Positions 28,502-36,720 are shown, numbered from the stretch's first letter. The stretch is 64,000 bases of DNA from Acetothermia bacterium UBA7521 (GCA_002479455.1 DLNB01000033.1:37431-101430), one strand, 5' to 3'. Numbers and translations are program-made. The notes: generated by a model not told the origin, from the sequence alone.

Positions 28502-29359
28502 ATGGCACGGTCACTGCGGTTGGAGTACCCAGGCGCGCTGTACCATCTGACCAGCCGCGGGAACGCCCGCGAAGTCATCTTCCACGACGACGCGGATCGC
28601 AGGAGCTTCCTCGACACGCTGCGCGACGTAGTCGCCCGCTATCGCTGGGTCTGCCACGCGTACTGCCTGATGGAGAACCATTACCACCTCGTCATCGAGA
28701 CCCCCGAGGGTAGCCTATCCCGGGGGATGCAGCTACTGAATGGGGTGTACACCCAGTGGTTCAACCGCCGGCATGAGCGAACGGGCCACCTGTTCCAGGG
28801 GCGGTTCAAGGCCATCCTCGTGGAGAGGGAGAGCTACCTGCTGGAGCTCGCACGCTATGTCGTCTTGAACCCCGTCCGTGCGGGTATGGTGCAAACGCCC
28901 CACGACTGGCCGTGGAGCAGCTACCGCGCCACTGCCGGCCACGACGGGGTTCCGTCCTTCCTCACTGTGGACTGGCTCCTGTCGCGGTTCGGAACCAACC
29001 GGGAGGCGGCGGTCCGTGCCTACCGGCGCTTCGTGCAGGCCGGGCGTGGGGTGAACGTGTGGGACGATCTTCAGGCGGGCTGGCTATTGGGGAGCGACCG
29101 ATTCGTGGATGAGCTGCGCCCTCTCCTGCAAGCGAAGCCTGCCGACCCGGAGTACCGGAGGCGCGAGCGGCTGGCGGCGCGGCCAAGCCTGGCCGAGCTC
29201 TTTGCGGACGTGAAGGACACGGAGACCCGCGACGCGCGGATCCACGAGGCCGTGCGGGTGCACCTCTACACGCTGAAGGAGGTGGGTGAGCACGTGGGCC
29301 TGGTGTACTCCACGGTCAGCGTGATCGCGAAGCGGGTGGACGAGAGGAAGAGACCCTAA
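28502..29359 (+). CDS. REP-associated tyrosine transposase (RAYT, Y1/HUH)
   Basis: A 285-aa single-strand transposase. The Y1 domain (residues 1-150) starts ARSLRLEYPGALYHLTSRGN, has the HUH metal motif in MENHYHLV and the catalytic Tyr region ESYLLELARYVVLNPVRAG. The C-terminal part includes a helix-turn-helix-like segment (TLKEVGEHVGLVYSTVS). It lies between two inverted REP-like sequences, and its stop codon lies inside the right one. This is the arrangement expected of a RAYT that mobilises REP/REPIN sequences. It is the only plus-strand gene near the start of the glycan locus. TATACT is 9 nt before ATG. Confidence 0.93.
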   Translation: MARSLRLEYPGALYHLTSRGNAREVIFHDDADRRSFLDTLRDVVARYRWVCHAYCLMENHYHLVIETPEGSLSRGMQLLNGVYTQWFNRRHERTGHLFQGRFKAILVERESYLLELARYVVLNPVRAGMVQTPHDWPWSSYRATAGHDGVPSFLTVDWLLSRFGTNREAAVRAYRRFVQAGRGVNVWDDLQAGWLLGSDRFVDELRPLLQAKPADPEYRRRERLAARPSLAELFADVKDTETRDARIHEAVRVHLYTLKEVGEHVGLVYSTVSVIAKRVDERKRP

Positions 29360-29377
29360 AAATGAAGGTTTGACCCC
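29353..29377 (-). repeat. REP-like sequence, right flank of the RAYT
   Basis: Inverted copy of the left flank, with two mismatches in the core. The TAA stop of the transposase (29357-29359) is formed by its CCCTAAAAATG segment. Confidence 0.85.
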
Positions 29378-29389
29378 CTGCTCTTCGGT

Positions 29390-29776
29390 TTACCACACCG
29401 TGTGTACTCCGTACTCGGCGATCTGCGGATCCCCAGTCACGATCGCAAGGTCCTCCAGTGCCGCCTGGGCCACCAGGAGGCGGTCAAAGGGGTCGCGATG
29501 GTGGAGAGGCAAAGCACCAACGCGCAGGGCATGGGCGACAGCCACCGGCAAGCCTTCGATTCCGTTGAGGGCCATCTGCTCGGGTACAAACCGCTCCAAC
29601 TCGTCCGCCACCTGTAACCGACCAAGTCCCGCTTTGATTACGATCTCCCACCCACTGGCCGCACTTAGGTAGAGCGTGTTGCCCCCGTCGGCGATGACTC
29701 CCCGCGCCATCCGTGAAAGCCGAGGATCCGCGATCACCCACCACAGGAACACATGCGTGTCCAAAAGGAACTTCAT
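29390..29776 (-). CDS. PIN-domain (VapC-like) ribonuclease toxin
   Basis: A 128-aa PIN nuclease. The acidic residues are at FLLDTHVFLWW (Asp6), SAASGWEIVIK (Glu) and HHRDPFDRLLVAQA (two Asp), with a late IVTGDPQI. It is the predicted toxin of a type II pair; its start overlaps the antitoxin stop by 4 bp. Related PIN toxins with a Phd partner cleave RNA in the cytosol. It lies just after the RAYT, at the 3' end of the minus-strand glycan locus. Confidence 0.9.
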   Translation of the reverse strand: MKFLLDTHVFLWWVIADPRLSRMARGVIADGGNTLYLSAASGWEIVIKAGLGRLQVADELERFVPEQMALNGIEGLPVAVAHALRVGALPLHHRDPFDRLLVAQAALEDLAIVTGDPQIAEYGVHTVW

Positions 29777-29997
29777 CCCTCAAACTCCCGCAGCACAGAC
29801 TCCGGTAGCGGAGCCTCGAAGTCAGGGGCGATCGTGACCCGGCCCTGAGCGGTTCCAGGAACCCGTCGGCTCGGCCGCTCCCCCATCGGGACCAGCCGGG
29901 CGACGGGCCTCCCCGCTTTGGCGATGACCACCTCTTCTCCGCCTTCCACGCGAGCGAGAAGTCGGGAGAGGTGAGTCTTGGCCTCATGCACGTTCAC
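29773..29997 (-). CDS. Phd/YefM-type antitoxin
   Basis: A 74-aa antitoxin. MNVHEAKTHLSRLLARVEGGEEVVIAKAGRPVARLVP is the classic Phd/YefM DNA-binding fold. The disordered C-terminus, which should wrap the PIN toxin, follows. It overlaps the toxin start by 4 bp and lies only 12 bp from the next REP pair. Confidence 0.9.
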   Translation of the reverse strand: MNVHEAKTHLSRLLARVEGGEEVVIAKAGRPVARLVPMGERPSRRVPGTAQGRVTIAPDFEAPLPESVLREFEG

Positions 29998-30008
29998 CCG
30001 CAGCGTCT

Positions 30009-30080
30009 GGGTCAGACCTTCATTTTTAGGGTTTCTCCAGGCATGCGACCGCCGAGCCTAAAAATGAAGGTCTGACCCCC
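30009..30080. repeat. REPIN-like inverted pair with a perfect 22-bp stem
   Basis: Two REP-like sequences face each other (30009-30032 and 30057-30080) around a 24-nt loop. Their inner 22 bp are perfectly complementary, so the single strand can form a long hairpin. The right arm supplies the last codons and stop of the VanZ-like gene. This paired form without a transposase gene is the expected non-autonomous product of a RAYT. Confidence 0.85.
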
Positions 30081-30510
30081 GACGATGCTCCCGGCTCGGT
30101 CGGGCCCACCGGGCGACACGGATCGCGAGTATGAGGATCAGCGTGCCGGTCACGGCCCCGGCAAGGTTGACGCCCAGGTCGTCCCATGCTGCTGTGCGTC
30201 CGGGGACGAGAAGCTGCAGCGTCTCCAGGACTACTCCATACGCGAACGCCCCGGCCACCACCAGGAGCCGCCGAGCGCGCCTCCCCCATGCCCACCCCAG
30301 CAGTGCAGCCAGGACCGCATAGCCGCCGAAGTGGAGGGACGTCGTCTCCGTGAACGCCAACGCGCCCTCGATCGGATCCGGATACGTTCGCCCCAGGCTC
30401 AGGTAGGCGAGGCATCCCATCCACACCAAAACCACGACACACCGAACTGCCTTCACCTGTGGCCACCTTCTCTCCAACAGCAACACCACGCGGTTATCGC
30501 CAACGACCAT
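30058..30510 (-). CDS. VanZ-like membrane protein
   Basis: A 150-aa protein with four predicted membrane helices. The VanZ-like signature includes TETTSLHFGGYAVLAALLGWAW and LETLQLLVPGRTAAWDDLGVNLAGA. VanZ-like proteins often sit at the edge of exopolysaccharide loci, with an unknown biochemical role. Its C-terminus ends ...RRGSDLHF-stop, where GSDLHF and the stop are encoded by the REP-like repeat, so the native C-terminus was probably replaced. The start may be slightly upstream or downstream of 30510. Confidence 0.8.
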   Translation of the reverse strand: MVVGDNRVVLLLERRWPQVKAVRCVVVLVWMGCLAYLSLGRTYPDPIEGALAFTETTSLHFGGYAVLAALLGWAWGRRARRLLVVAGAFAYGVVLETLQLLVPGRTAAWDDLGVNLAGAVTGTLILILAIRVARWARPSREHRRGSDLHF

Positions 30511-30564
30511 CTCGCAACCAGGCGCTCCGGCGCAGATCCCGCCGCTGCGGACCCTTGACAGGCG

Positions 30565-32412
30565 TTACGCGCCTTCAGGTCGGTACGTAGGGACCAAAGC
30601 CTGTAGCGCGCCGCGGATCGCTGGTTCATCGCCGTTCTGTGCGGCAGCCACGAGGGCTTCCAGCTTCGGGGTCAGTTCAGAGTCACCCGGACCATCCCCT
30701 CGCGCCACGTGGATCTTCTCGTGCCGCGATTTCACCGTGCCCTCTTCCGCCGTAAGCAGCTCCTCGAACAGCTTCTCTCCGGGCCGCACGCCGGTGAACA
30801 CGATCGGGATATCTCTCCCCGGCTCCAGCCCCGACAGCCGGATCAGGTCCTCCGCCAGGTCGACGATCCGCACCGGCTCCCCCATGTCCAGGACGTACAC
30901 GAACCCGTTCTCCCCCAACGCCCCTGCCTGGAGCACAAGCTGTGTTGCTTCAGGGATGGTCATGAAGTACCGCCGCATCTCCGGATGGGTGATCGTCACC
31001 GGCTCCCGCCGCCGGATCTGCGCGCGAAACGTGGGCACCACGCTCCCCCGGCTGCCGAGCACGTTCCCGAAGCGCACCGACACGAACACCTGTCCTGGCC
31101 CCGCCCTTCTCGCCGCCTGCTGTACCAGGTACTCCGCAACCCGTTTGCTGGCCCCCATCACCGAGGTGGGGTTGACCGCCTTGTCGGTGGACACGTTCAC
31201 GAACCGTTCCACTCCATAGCGCAGGGCCAGCTCGACCAAGTTGCCCGTGCCCACCACGTTGTTCAAGACCGCCGCTGCCGGGTTCGCCTCCATCAGCGGG
31301 ACGTGCTTGTGCGCCGCGGCGTGGAGCACGACCTGAGGCCGGCACGCTCGGAACACGGGATCGAGATCCCCAGGCTCGCGCACATCCGCCACCACCAACC
31401 GGAACCGAGGTCTGGGCTGGATCCCCTCCAGTTCCGCGCCCAGCGCAAACAGGCTGTTCTCGCCGTGACCAACGAGCACCATCTCCTGCGGTCCGAACCG
31501 CCCCACCTGCCGCACGAGTTCGCTCCCGATCGAGCCCCCGGCGCCCGTGACCAGCACCACCTTGCTCGACAGGTAGGCCGCGATCTCCGCGAGGTCCAGC
31601 CGCACCAGCTCGCGCCTCAAGAGGTCTTCCAGGTCCACCTCGCGCAGCTCGCCGATGGACACGCGGCCGGAGAGGATCTCATGCAGAGCGGGCATGATCC
31701 GGAAGCGGATCCCCGCCTCGCGCGCCGCCTCCACCACCCGCCGCACCACCTCACCCGGCGCCGAAGGAATCGCGATCAAAACCTCATCAGCGCGCACCCG
31801 CCGCGCCACCCAGGCCAGGTCGCCAAGTCCTCCCCACACCCGGAGCCCGGCGAACTGCAGGCGTTGTTTGGGGAGGGCGTCGTCCAGATACCCGACGGGC
31901 GCCAGGCCCGCCTCCGGGTGGCGGAGCATCTCCCTGGCGAGCATCGTGCCGGCCTGACCTGCGCCCGCGATGAGCACCCGTCGGGCGTATCCAGCCGATC
32001 TCCGGCCCGCCCGCTCGTGGATCAGGCGAGCTGCGAACCGCGCGCCTCCGAGCAGGAGCAAGGCAAACGCTCCGGCGATGGCCGGCACACTGCGCGGGAC
32101 GAGCACGTTGCCCGTGAGGCCGACACCGACGAAGAAGAGGGTGAGCGTGCCCAGTCCAATGGCCGCAACCAGCCGCAGGAGATCGCGCGCCCCGATCGTC
32201 GACCACGATTGCCGGTGGAGCGCGAACCCCCAGATCACCACCGCCCGAACCGGCAACCCGATCAGCAAGTAGGCGATCACGCTGGGAACGTGCTGCGCGC
32301 GGATGGTCTCCAACCGCAGGAGGTAAGCCAGCGGCACCGTCGCTGACCAGAGAACGAGGTCGACGAAGAACCTCGCCCACGCCCGGCCAAGAAGGCTGAG
32401 ACTCCGCCTCAC
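30565..32412 (-). CDS. pglF: Membrane UDP-GlcNAc 4,6-dehydratase (PglF/WbpM/CapD type)
   Basis: A 615-aa protein. The N-terminus has four membrane helices (residues about 10-130). A CoA-binding-like Rossmann domain (VLIAGAGQAGTMLARE, from about 146) follows. The short-chain dehydratase domain has NAD motif TGAGGSIGSE (289-298) and catalytic region NVSTDKAVNPTSVMGASKR, with Met in place of the usual Tyr, as in this inverting/retaining dehydratase group. It makes the 4-keto-6-deoxy sugar needed for bacillosamine. GTG start with GGGTGAAGG upstream. It is downstream of the aminotransferase gene in the minus-strand locus. Confidence 0.9.
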   Translation of the reverse strand: MRRSLSLLGRAWARFFVDLVLWSATVPLAYLLRLETIRAQHVPSVIAYLLIGLPVRAVVIWGFALHRQSWSTIGARDLLRLVAAIGLGTLTLFFVGVGLTGNVLVPRSVPAIAGAFALLLLGGARFAARLIHERAGRRSAGYARRVLIAGAGQAGTMLAREMLRHPEAGLAPVGYLDDALPKQRLQFAGLRVWGGLGDLAWVARRVRADEVLIAIPSAPGEVVRRVVEAAREAGIRFRIMPALHEILSGRVSIGELREVDLEDLLRRELVRLDLAEIAAYLSSKVVLVTGAGGSIGSELVRQVGRFGPQEMVLVGHGENSLFALGAELEGIQPRPRFRLVVADVREPGDLDPVFRACRPQVVLHAAAHKHVPLMEANPAAAVLNNVVGTGNLVELALRYGVERFVNVSTDKAVNPTSVMGASKRVAEYLVQQAARRAGPGQVFVSVRFGNVLGSRGSVVPTFRAQIRRREPVTITHPEMRRYFMTIPEATQLVLQAGALGENGFVYVLDMGEPVRIVDLAEDLIRLSGLEPGRDIPIVFTGVRPGEKLFEELLTAEEGTVKSRHEKIHVARGDGPGDSELTPKLEALVAAAQNGDEPAIRGALQALVPTYRPEGA

Positions 32413-32553
32413 GCCTTCACCCTTCTGTCCCGTACGCTACCCTCTCTCCCTGCGTCCACCGGCTTCCCTGCCGCCGCCCACACGGGGGCCACAGCGGCAT
32501 ACCGCACACAACCGCCTCTGCCCATCCATCCCCGCAGTCCCACCGGCCACATG

Positions 32554-33675
32554 CTACAAGCCACACGCCCGTCCAAGCGCGTCCACCACGCACTCCACCT
32601 GATGCTCCGTCATGCTACCGTGGAAGGGGAGCGCCACCGTGCGCCGGGCCGCCTCCTCCGTGACGGGAAGCATCCCCTCCCGCGTCCCCAGCTGCGCGCG
32701 GGCATACGGCTGCAGATGCACTGGCGAGAAGTAGCCGCGGGACGGGATGCCCTGCTCGGCCAGTGATGCCATCACCGAATCGCGATGCAGGCCTTCCGCC
32801 AGCGTCACCACGTACACGAACCAGCTCATCCGCACGTGGGGTCGCACCACCGGGGGCCGGGCGCAGTCCAGGCTTGACAGTCGCTCCGTGTACCTCGCCG
32901 CCACCCGAGCCCGGTTGGCAAGAAGACCCTCGATTCTCCGCATCTGAGACACGCCGAGCGCAGCCGACATCTCCGTCATCCGGTAGTTGTACCCCAGGCG
33001 CTCGTGTTCGAGCCAGGAACCCATCTCCCCTCGCCCCTGGTTGCGCATGCTGCGGCACAGACGAGCGATCTCACCGCAAGCCGTAACGATAATCCCGCCC
33101 TCGCCGGTGGTGATCTGTTTGTTGGGGTAGAACGCGAATGCCGCCGCATCCCCGAACTGCCCGAGCTTGCGGCCCTTGTACTCCGCGCCGATCGCCTCGC
33201 AGGAGTCGTCAATGACCTTCAGATCGTGCTCAGATGCAATGCGCGCAACCTCGTCCCACTCCGCCGGGTGTCCGAACACATCCACCGCCATGATCGCCTT
33301 CGTGCGAGGCGTGATCTTGCGTTCCACATCCCCAGGATCCAGGTTGTACGTGTCGGGCTCGACGTCCACGAACACCGGCGTCGCGCCTTCGTAGAGGATC
33401 ACGTTGGCACTGGCGGCGAACGTGAACGACGGCACCAGAACCTCGTCTCCGGGCCCGATCCCCAGCGCCCGCACCACCAGGTGGAGGGCGGTCGTCCCCG
33501 AGCTCACCGCCACCGCGTGGTTCGTCCCCACGTACTCGGCGATCCGGCGCTCGAACTCCTCCGTCTCGGGACCCAGCGCCAGCCGCCCCGAGCGGACCAC
33601 CTCGGCCACCGCCTGGACGTCGTCTTCGGTGATGTCCGGTGCGGACATTGCGATGTGTTCACGAACTCGGTCCAT
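32554..33675 (-). CDS. pglE: DegT/DnrJ sugar aminotransferase (PglE type)
   Basis: A 373-aa PLP-dependent aminotransferase that should convert the 4-keto sugar made by PglF into the 4-amino sugar. The PLP lysine is at about 186 (AFAFYPNKQITTGEGG), with VSSGTTALHL and the substrate loop SFTFAASANVILY as usual. The preferred start is ATG 33675, preceded by GGAGGCGTACC. This makes it overlap the hicA stop by 17 bp; an internal ATG at 33648 has no ribosome-binding site. The specific sugar is inferred from the neighbours. Confidence 0.88.
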   Translation of the reverse strand: MDRVREHIAMSAPDITEDDVQAVAEVVRSGRLALGPETEEFERRIAEYVGTNHAVAVSSGTTALHLVVRALGIGPGDEVLVPSFTFAASANVILYEGATPVFVDVEPDTYNLDPGDVERKITPRTKAIMAVDVFGHPAEWDEVARIASEHDLKVIDDSCEAIGAEYKGRKLGQFGDAAAFAFYPNKQITTGEGGIIVTACGEIARLCRSMRNQGRGEMGSWLEHERLGYNYRMTEMSAALGVSQMRRIEGLLANRARVAARYTERLSSLDCARPPVVRPHVRMSWFVYVVTLAEGLHRDSVMASLAEQGIPSRGYFSPVHLQPYARAQLGTREGMLPVTEEAARRTVALPFHGSMTEHQVECVVDALGRACGL

Positions 33676-33904
33676 GGTACGCCTCCAAGAACGCTTCTCT
33701 TGAGATCCCCGCCTGTCGGAGCACAGTTTTCAACGTGCCTGCCTTGTAGGCCTTGTGATTCGGGATTGTCATGGGGGTAGTGCTTCCATCTGGGTTGAGC
33801 CGTTGAAGAGCGATATGCTGTGCTTCCCTTACGACCTCAAACCCCAGCCGTCCCAGGGTAGCCAGCACCCTCTGCCTGGAAGCGTCTCGAGGGAATCTAG
33901 ACAT
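33659..33904 (-). CDS. hicA: HicA-type mRNA interferase toxin
   Basis: An 81-aa dsRBD-fold toxin. The start MSRFPRDASRQRVLATLGRLGFEVVREAQHIAL contains the HicA catalytic His (QHI). It is followed by PMTIPNHKAYKAGTLKTVLRQAGIS, the family's conserved C-terminal block. It overlaps hicB by 8 bp upstream and pglE by 17 bp downstream, so toxin and sugar aminotransferase are probably translated from one message. Confidence 0.88.
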   Translation of the reverse strand: MSRFPRDASRQRVLATLGRLGFEVVREAQHIALQRLNPDGSTTPMTIPNHKAYKAGTLKTVLRQAGISREAFLEAYHGPSS

Positions 33905-34130
33905 TCACAGCAACTTCGGCCTCAGCAAGGAAGATATCCTCGGCGGGGACCGGTTCCCCAAGGATGTCTGAGCCGAAGGTTTCGATATGAAATGCGATCG
34001 CGTGCTTGACGTTGTCCAAGGCTTCCTCGAACGTCTCCCCGTCGCTGACGATGACTCCGCGAAGCCCGAGAGGGTAAGCAACATAGCCATCCTCAGTCTT
34101 CTCCACGACAACCTTAAACCGTTGTCTCAT
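33897..34130 (-). CDS. hicB: HicB-type antitoxin
   Basis: A 77-aa antitoxin with the degenerate RNase-H-like fold (FKVVVEKTEDGYVAYPLGLRGVIVSDGETFEEALDNVKHAIAFHIE). The usual C-terminal DNA-binding domain is short or absent. I start it at ATG 34130, because the 16 residues upstream do not match HicB. It is coupled to hicA by an 8-bp overlap. Confidence 0.85.
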   Translation of the reverse strand: MRQRFKVVVEKTEDGYVAYPLGLRGVIVSDGETFEEALDNVKHAIAFHIETFGSDILGEPVPAEDIFLAEAEVAVNV

Positions 34131-34178
34131 CGCGTATCCCCTTGAGGCAGTATAGGACCGCCGAGCCGTGCATACCAC

Positions 34179-34341
34179 GGGGTCAGACCTTCACTTTTAG
34201 GGTTCCCCCGGTCCCGTCCCACGGGTACCAGGACGAAGCTTCAACTCCAGCTCTCCATCCGCCTGGCCCAACTCCAGCAACAGGTTTTGTCACAGCGCCT
34301 TTCATCGGAATCGGGAATCCGAAGAATGAAGGTCTGACCCC
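34179..34341. repeat. Second inverted pair of REP-like sequences
   Basis: The left arm at 34179-34203 (GGGGTCAGACCTTCACTTT...) and the right arm at 34319-34341 (inverted, ...AATGAAGGTCTGACCCC) are separated by 115 bp. The right arm overlaps the 3' end of the acetyltransferase gene. The motif GACCGCCGAGCC occurs just outside the left arm and also in the loop of the 30.0-kb pair, so the two elements share more than the REP core. Confidence 0.8.
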
Positions 34342-34955
34342 GCACCGGCCGCAATCGCCCGTGCCGGGACCCCGGCCACGGTGGTGCCAGCGGGGATGTC
34401 CCGGATCACGGCCGCCCCGGCGCCGACCACGCTCCACGCCCCAATGCGCACGCCGGGGAACACCGATGCCCCCACCCCCACGAGCGCCCCTTCCCCGACA
34501 CACACACTGCCAGCCAGGTTGAGCCCCGGAGCGAGGTGAGCGTAGTCCTCCACGAGGCAGTCATGGTCCACGTTGGCACCCGTGTTGACGATGACGTGAG
34601 CCCCTAGCCTCGCCTCCGGCTGCACCACTGCCCCGGCGAACACCACCGTCCCCGGCCCTACGACCGCCGAGCGATCCACATACGCCCGCGGGTGAACCAC
34701 GGGGATCCATTCCCAGCCGGGCAACCTCGCCGCCAGATTCCGCCGCGACCGGTTGCTCCCAACGCCAAGCACGCCCCGTGCAGGGGCCATACGCAGCGCA
34801 TCGTCAACCGTGCCCAGCACGCGAACACCGAGAACCTCCGTTCCCAGCTTGCGCGGGTCGTCATCGAATAGGCCCTCCACCGCACAACCCGCGACGAGAA
34901 GAGTGCTCAGCACCACCTTGGCGTGCCCCCCCGCTCCGAACACGTAGGTCCCCAT
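34302..34955 (-). CDS. pglD: NeuD/PglD-type sugar O/N-acetyltransferase
   Basis: A 217-aa acyltransferase with an N-terminal Rossmann-like sugar-binding domain (YVFGAGGHAKVVLSTLL). A left-handed beta-helix of hexapeptide repeats follows, with the catalytic His region ANVDHDCLVEDYAHLAPG. PglD acetylates the 4-amino group to finish diacetyl-bacillosamine. The last residues (...GSDLHSSDSRFR) come from a REP-like sequence that has replaced the natural end. The start codon lies immediately next to the pglC stop. Confidence 0.88.
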   Translation of the reverse strand: MGTYVFGAGGHAKVVLSTLLVAGCAVEGLFDDDPRKLGTEVLGVRVLGTVDDALRMAPARGVLGVGSNRSRRNLAARLPGWEWIPVVHPRAYVDRSAVVGPGTVVFAGAVVQPEARLGAHVIVNTGANVDHDCLVEDYAHLAPGLNLAGSVCVGEGALVGVGASVFPGVRIGAWSVVGAGAAVIRDIPAGTTVAGVPARAIAAGAGSDLHSSDSRFR

Positions 34956-35579
34956 CTAACCCTTGCCTCCCACGAACTTGGGGGCCGTTGCCTCGCCCCG
35001 CGCGCTGACCCCCTTCCCCCGCAGAACCCGGAAGACCGTCCGAACGAGGATCCCCAGATCCACAGCCAGGCTCACGTGATCCACATACCACGCATCCAGA
35101 TCGAACTTCTCCTCCCAGCTGAGCAGGTTCCGTCCGCTCATGATCACCGGCCCAGCCATGCCCGGGGGGACCTCGTGTCGTCGTGCCTGCTCGGAAGTGT
35201 AGAGCGGGAGGTACTCCATGAGGAGCGGCCGGGGGCCGACCGCGCTCATGTCGCCCCGCAGCACGTTCCACAGCTCAGGGATCTCGTCCAACGAGAGTTT
35301 CCGGAGGAGGCGACCCAACCAGGTCAGCCGTTCTTCGTCCGGCAGAAGCTCGCCGTTCTCGTCCTGCCTGTCAGTCATCGTGCGGAACTTAAGCATCATA
35401 AACGGCTGTCCGTGAAGCCCAGGCCGCAGTTGGCGGAACAAGACCGGCGAGCCCATGGTGAGGCGAATCGCGCCCGCCACCACCAAAGCCAGCGGCAGGA
35501 GAACAATGAGCGCGAGGCTCGCGAGGGCAAGGTCCAGCGCCCGCTTCCCGAACCTGCTGTACCAGCCGTGGGCCGCCAT
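34956..35579 (-). CDS. pglC: Phosphoglycosyl transferase (PglC/WcaJ family)
   Basis: A 207-aa monotopic phosphoglycosyl transferase. The N-terminal reentrant helix (ALDLALASLALIVLLPLALVVAGAI) is followed by the catalytic Asp-Glu pair in LRKLSLDEIPELWNVLRGDMSAVGPRP. It transfers the sugar-1-phosphate to undecaprenyl phosphate, starting the lipid-linked glycan. The short length matches PglC rather than WbaP. TAGAAT lies exactly 6 nt before ATG 35579, with no Shine-Dalgarno in that gap. It is the first gene of the pglC-D-hicBA-E-F string. Confidence 0.93.
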   Translation of the reverse strand: MAAHGWYSRFGKRALDLALASLALIVLLPLALVVAGAIRLTMGSPVLFRQLRPGLHGQPFMMLKFRTMTDRQDENGELLPDEERLTWLGRLLRKLSLDEIPELWNVLRGDMSAVGPRPLLMEYLPLYTSEQARRHEVPPGMAGPVIMSGRNLLSWEEKFDLDAWYVDHVSLAVDLGILVRTVFRVLRGKGVSARGEATAPKFVGGKG

Positions 35580-35585
35580 GATCCG

Positions 35586-35591
35586 ATTCTA
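35586..35591 (-). promoter_or_regulatory. -10-like hexamer TAGAAT, 6 nt before pglC
   Basis: TAGAAT on the minus strand ends 6 nt before the pglC ATG. The identical hexamer and spacing occur before lhr. It is the likely promoter of the pglC-pglD-hicBA-pglE-pglF operon. Confidence 0.55.
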
Positions 35592-35664
35592 CACCTCCCT
35601 GCCTTCGCGTCGGATGGGAGACCCACAGGACGGCCGTCTGGCGCCCGGCGCTGATTCCAGAGTC

Positions 35665-35808
35665 CCTGTAGCGGCGGGGCTTGTCCCCGCCGGACCTTCG
35701 TCGCACACAGGGTGCGACGCTGCGGAACCTCCGAACGGCCGTCGCAGACAAGTTGCGACGCTACAGAACCTCCATTCCGTGCAGCGGCGGGGGTGCCCCC
35801 GACGGCCT
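35665..35808. repeat. Cluster of four GC-rich hairpin repeats
   Basis: Units are GGCGGGG/CCCCGCC (35673-35691), TCGCAC/GTGCGA (35701-35717), GTCGCAGACAAGTTGCGAC (35741-35759) and CGGGGG/CCCCCG (35786-35799). They are linked by short spacers such as GGAACCTCC. They fill the gap upstream of pglC, between the operon promoter and the orphan hicB. Confidence 0.85.
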
Positions 35809-35833
35809 TTCCCGCAGCGGGCTTCATGACCTG

Positions 35834-36013
35834 TCACTGAACCCCTGGACGACCTCCGGTCTCCTCAATATGGAGCTGTGCGGCCTCCTGCAGATTGAGG
35901 AGCGCGTCCTCTCGGTCCTCCCCCTGGGTGTAGATGTCGAGTTCAGGACAGTAGACCGAGAACCCTCCTTCCTCTATCAGCTCCGCTGTGACCTCGATCA
36001 CACGCCTGTTCAT
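35834..36013 (-). CDS. Orphan HicB-like antitoxin (small)
   Basis: A 59-aa protein. It starts MNRRVIEVTAELIEEGGFSV and continues with YCPELDIYTQGEDREDALLN, the HicB fold signature. ATG 36013 has a good AGGAGGTG Shine-Dalgarno 7 nt upstream. No hicA frame follows: downstream is hairpin-repeat DNA. It is therefore an antitoxin left over from a lost pair, or one acting on another HicA (copies at 33.7, 49.6 and 60.1 kb). Confidence 0.75.
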   Translation of the reverse strand: MNRRVIEVTAELIEEGGFSVYCPELDIYTQGEDREDALLNLQEAAQLHIEETGGRPGVQ

Positions 36014-36128
36014 GAGCAGACACCTCCTGGTCCAGCTTAGCCCGTGGTTGGGATCTTACCCTACATCAAAAGTGCGGCAGGCAAGCGGCGCCTGGCCCCG
36101 CCGAGCAACGACCCTGCCGGGCAAGGAG

Positions 36129-36470
36129 CTACAGCCCGAGGAGGATCCGCAGATGGTCTTCCACCTCAGCCAGTGTCCCCGGCCCGACGCTTCCCCACGC
36201 CTCCACCAGACGCTCTTTGGCCACCGAGCGCAGATCTTCGCACTTCAGGAAGCTCCTGCGCGCCAGCCCTCCTTCAGGGGGGAGGACCTCAACGTGAAGC
36301 GGGATGCCGTTCTCCTTGGTGGTGAGCGGGATGACGTGCACCAGTCCCGCTGGCCCGTGGTTGAACTCATCCACCGAGATCACGAGAGCTGGACGCCGTC
36401 CGGCCGGCTCGTGTCCTCGCACCGGGGAGAGCTCCACCCACCAGATCTCGCCTCGCGACGGCGCGCCCAC
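36129..36470 (-). CDS. MazF/PemK-type endoribonuclease toxin
   Basis: A 113-aa toxin with the PemK fold (RGEIWWVELSPVRGHEPAGRRPALVIS ... LVHVIPLTT ... SFLKCEDLRSVAKERL). The start is GTG 36470, three bases after the TAA that ends the antitoxin in its undisturbed frame. The toxin frame itself looks intact. Its antitoxin, upstream, carries a frameshift. Confidence 0.9.
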   Translation of the reverse strand: MGAPSRGEIWWVELSPVRGHEPAGRRPALVISVDEFNHGPAGLVHVIPLTTKENGIPLHVEVLPPEGGLARRSFLKCEDLRSVAKERLVEAWGSVGPGTLAEVEDHLRILLGL

Positions 36471-36473
36471 AGC

Positions 36474-36720
36474 TTAGTCCTCCCATCCATCGGGGAGAGC
36501 CTGCTCCCAGGCGGCCCTCTCGCGCTCCTCCTCCGCCCCAGGCCGTCTTGTCCGATCGCAGGGCAAGGAAGGCTGTGTTGGCCTCTTTGAGGAGAAGCTC
36601 GCGCCGGTACCGCTCCACAGCCTCGTCAACAAGATCTTGGAGCTTCCTGCCGGTCTGAGCAGACAGCCGCCTCAGCGTCTCCCGCGCCTCACTACTGATC
36701 CGCATCGTGGTGCTGGCCAC
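36474..36720 (-). pseudogene. RHH-like antitoxin of MazF, frameshifted
   Basis: The start (MRISSEARETLRRLSAQTGRKLQDLVDEAVERYRRELL) is a typical ribbon-helix-helix MazF antitoxin. After LRSDKTAW the frame enters a run of C (36536-36539 on the plus strand) and then reads unlike any antitoxin to 36367. Removing one base of that run restores AEEERERAAWEQALPDGWED and a TAA at 36474-36476, just before the toxin GTG. So there is a one-base insertion in the C run, or a sequencing error there. The start may be GTG 36720 or ATG 36705. Confidence 0.8.

Noticed and set aside
30709..32346. A 545-codon frame antisense to pglF
   Set aside because: Rich in His/Arg/Pro, no domain, fully opposite a clear dehydratase gene.
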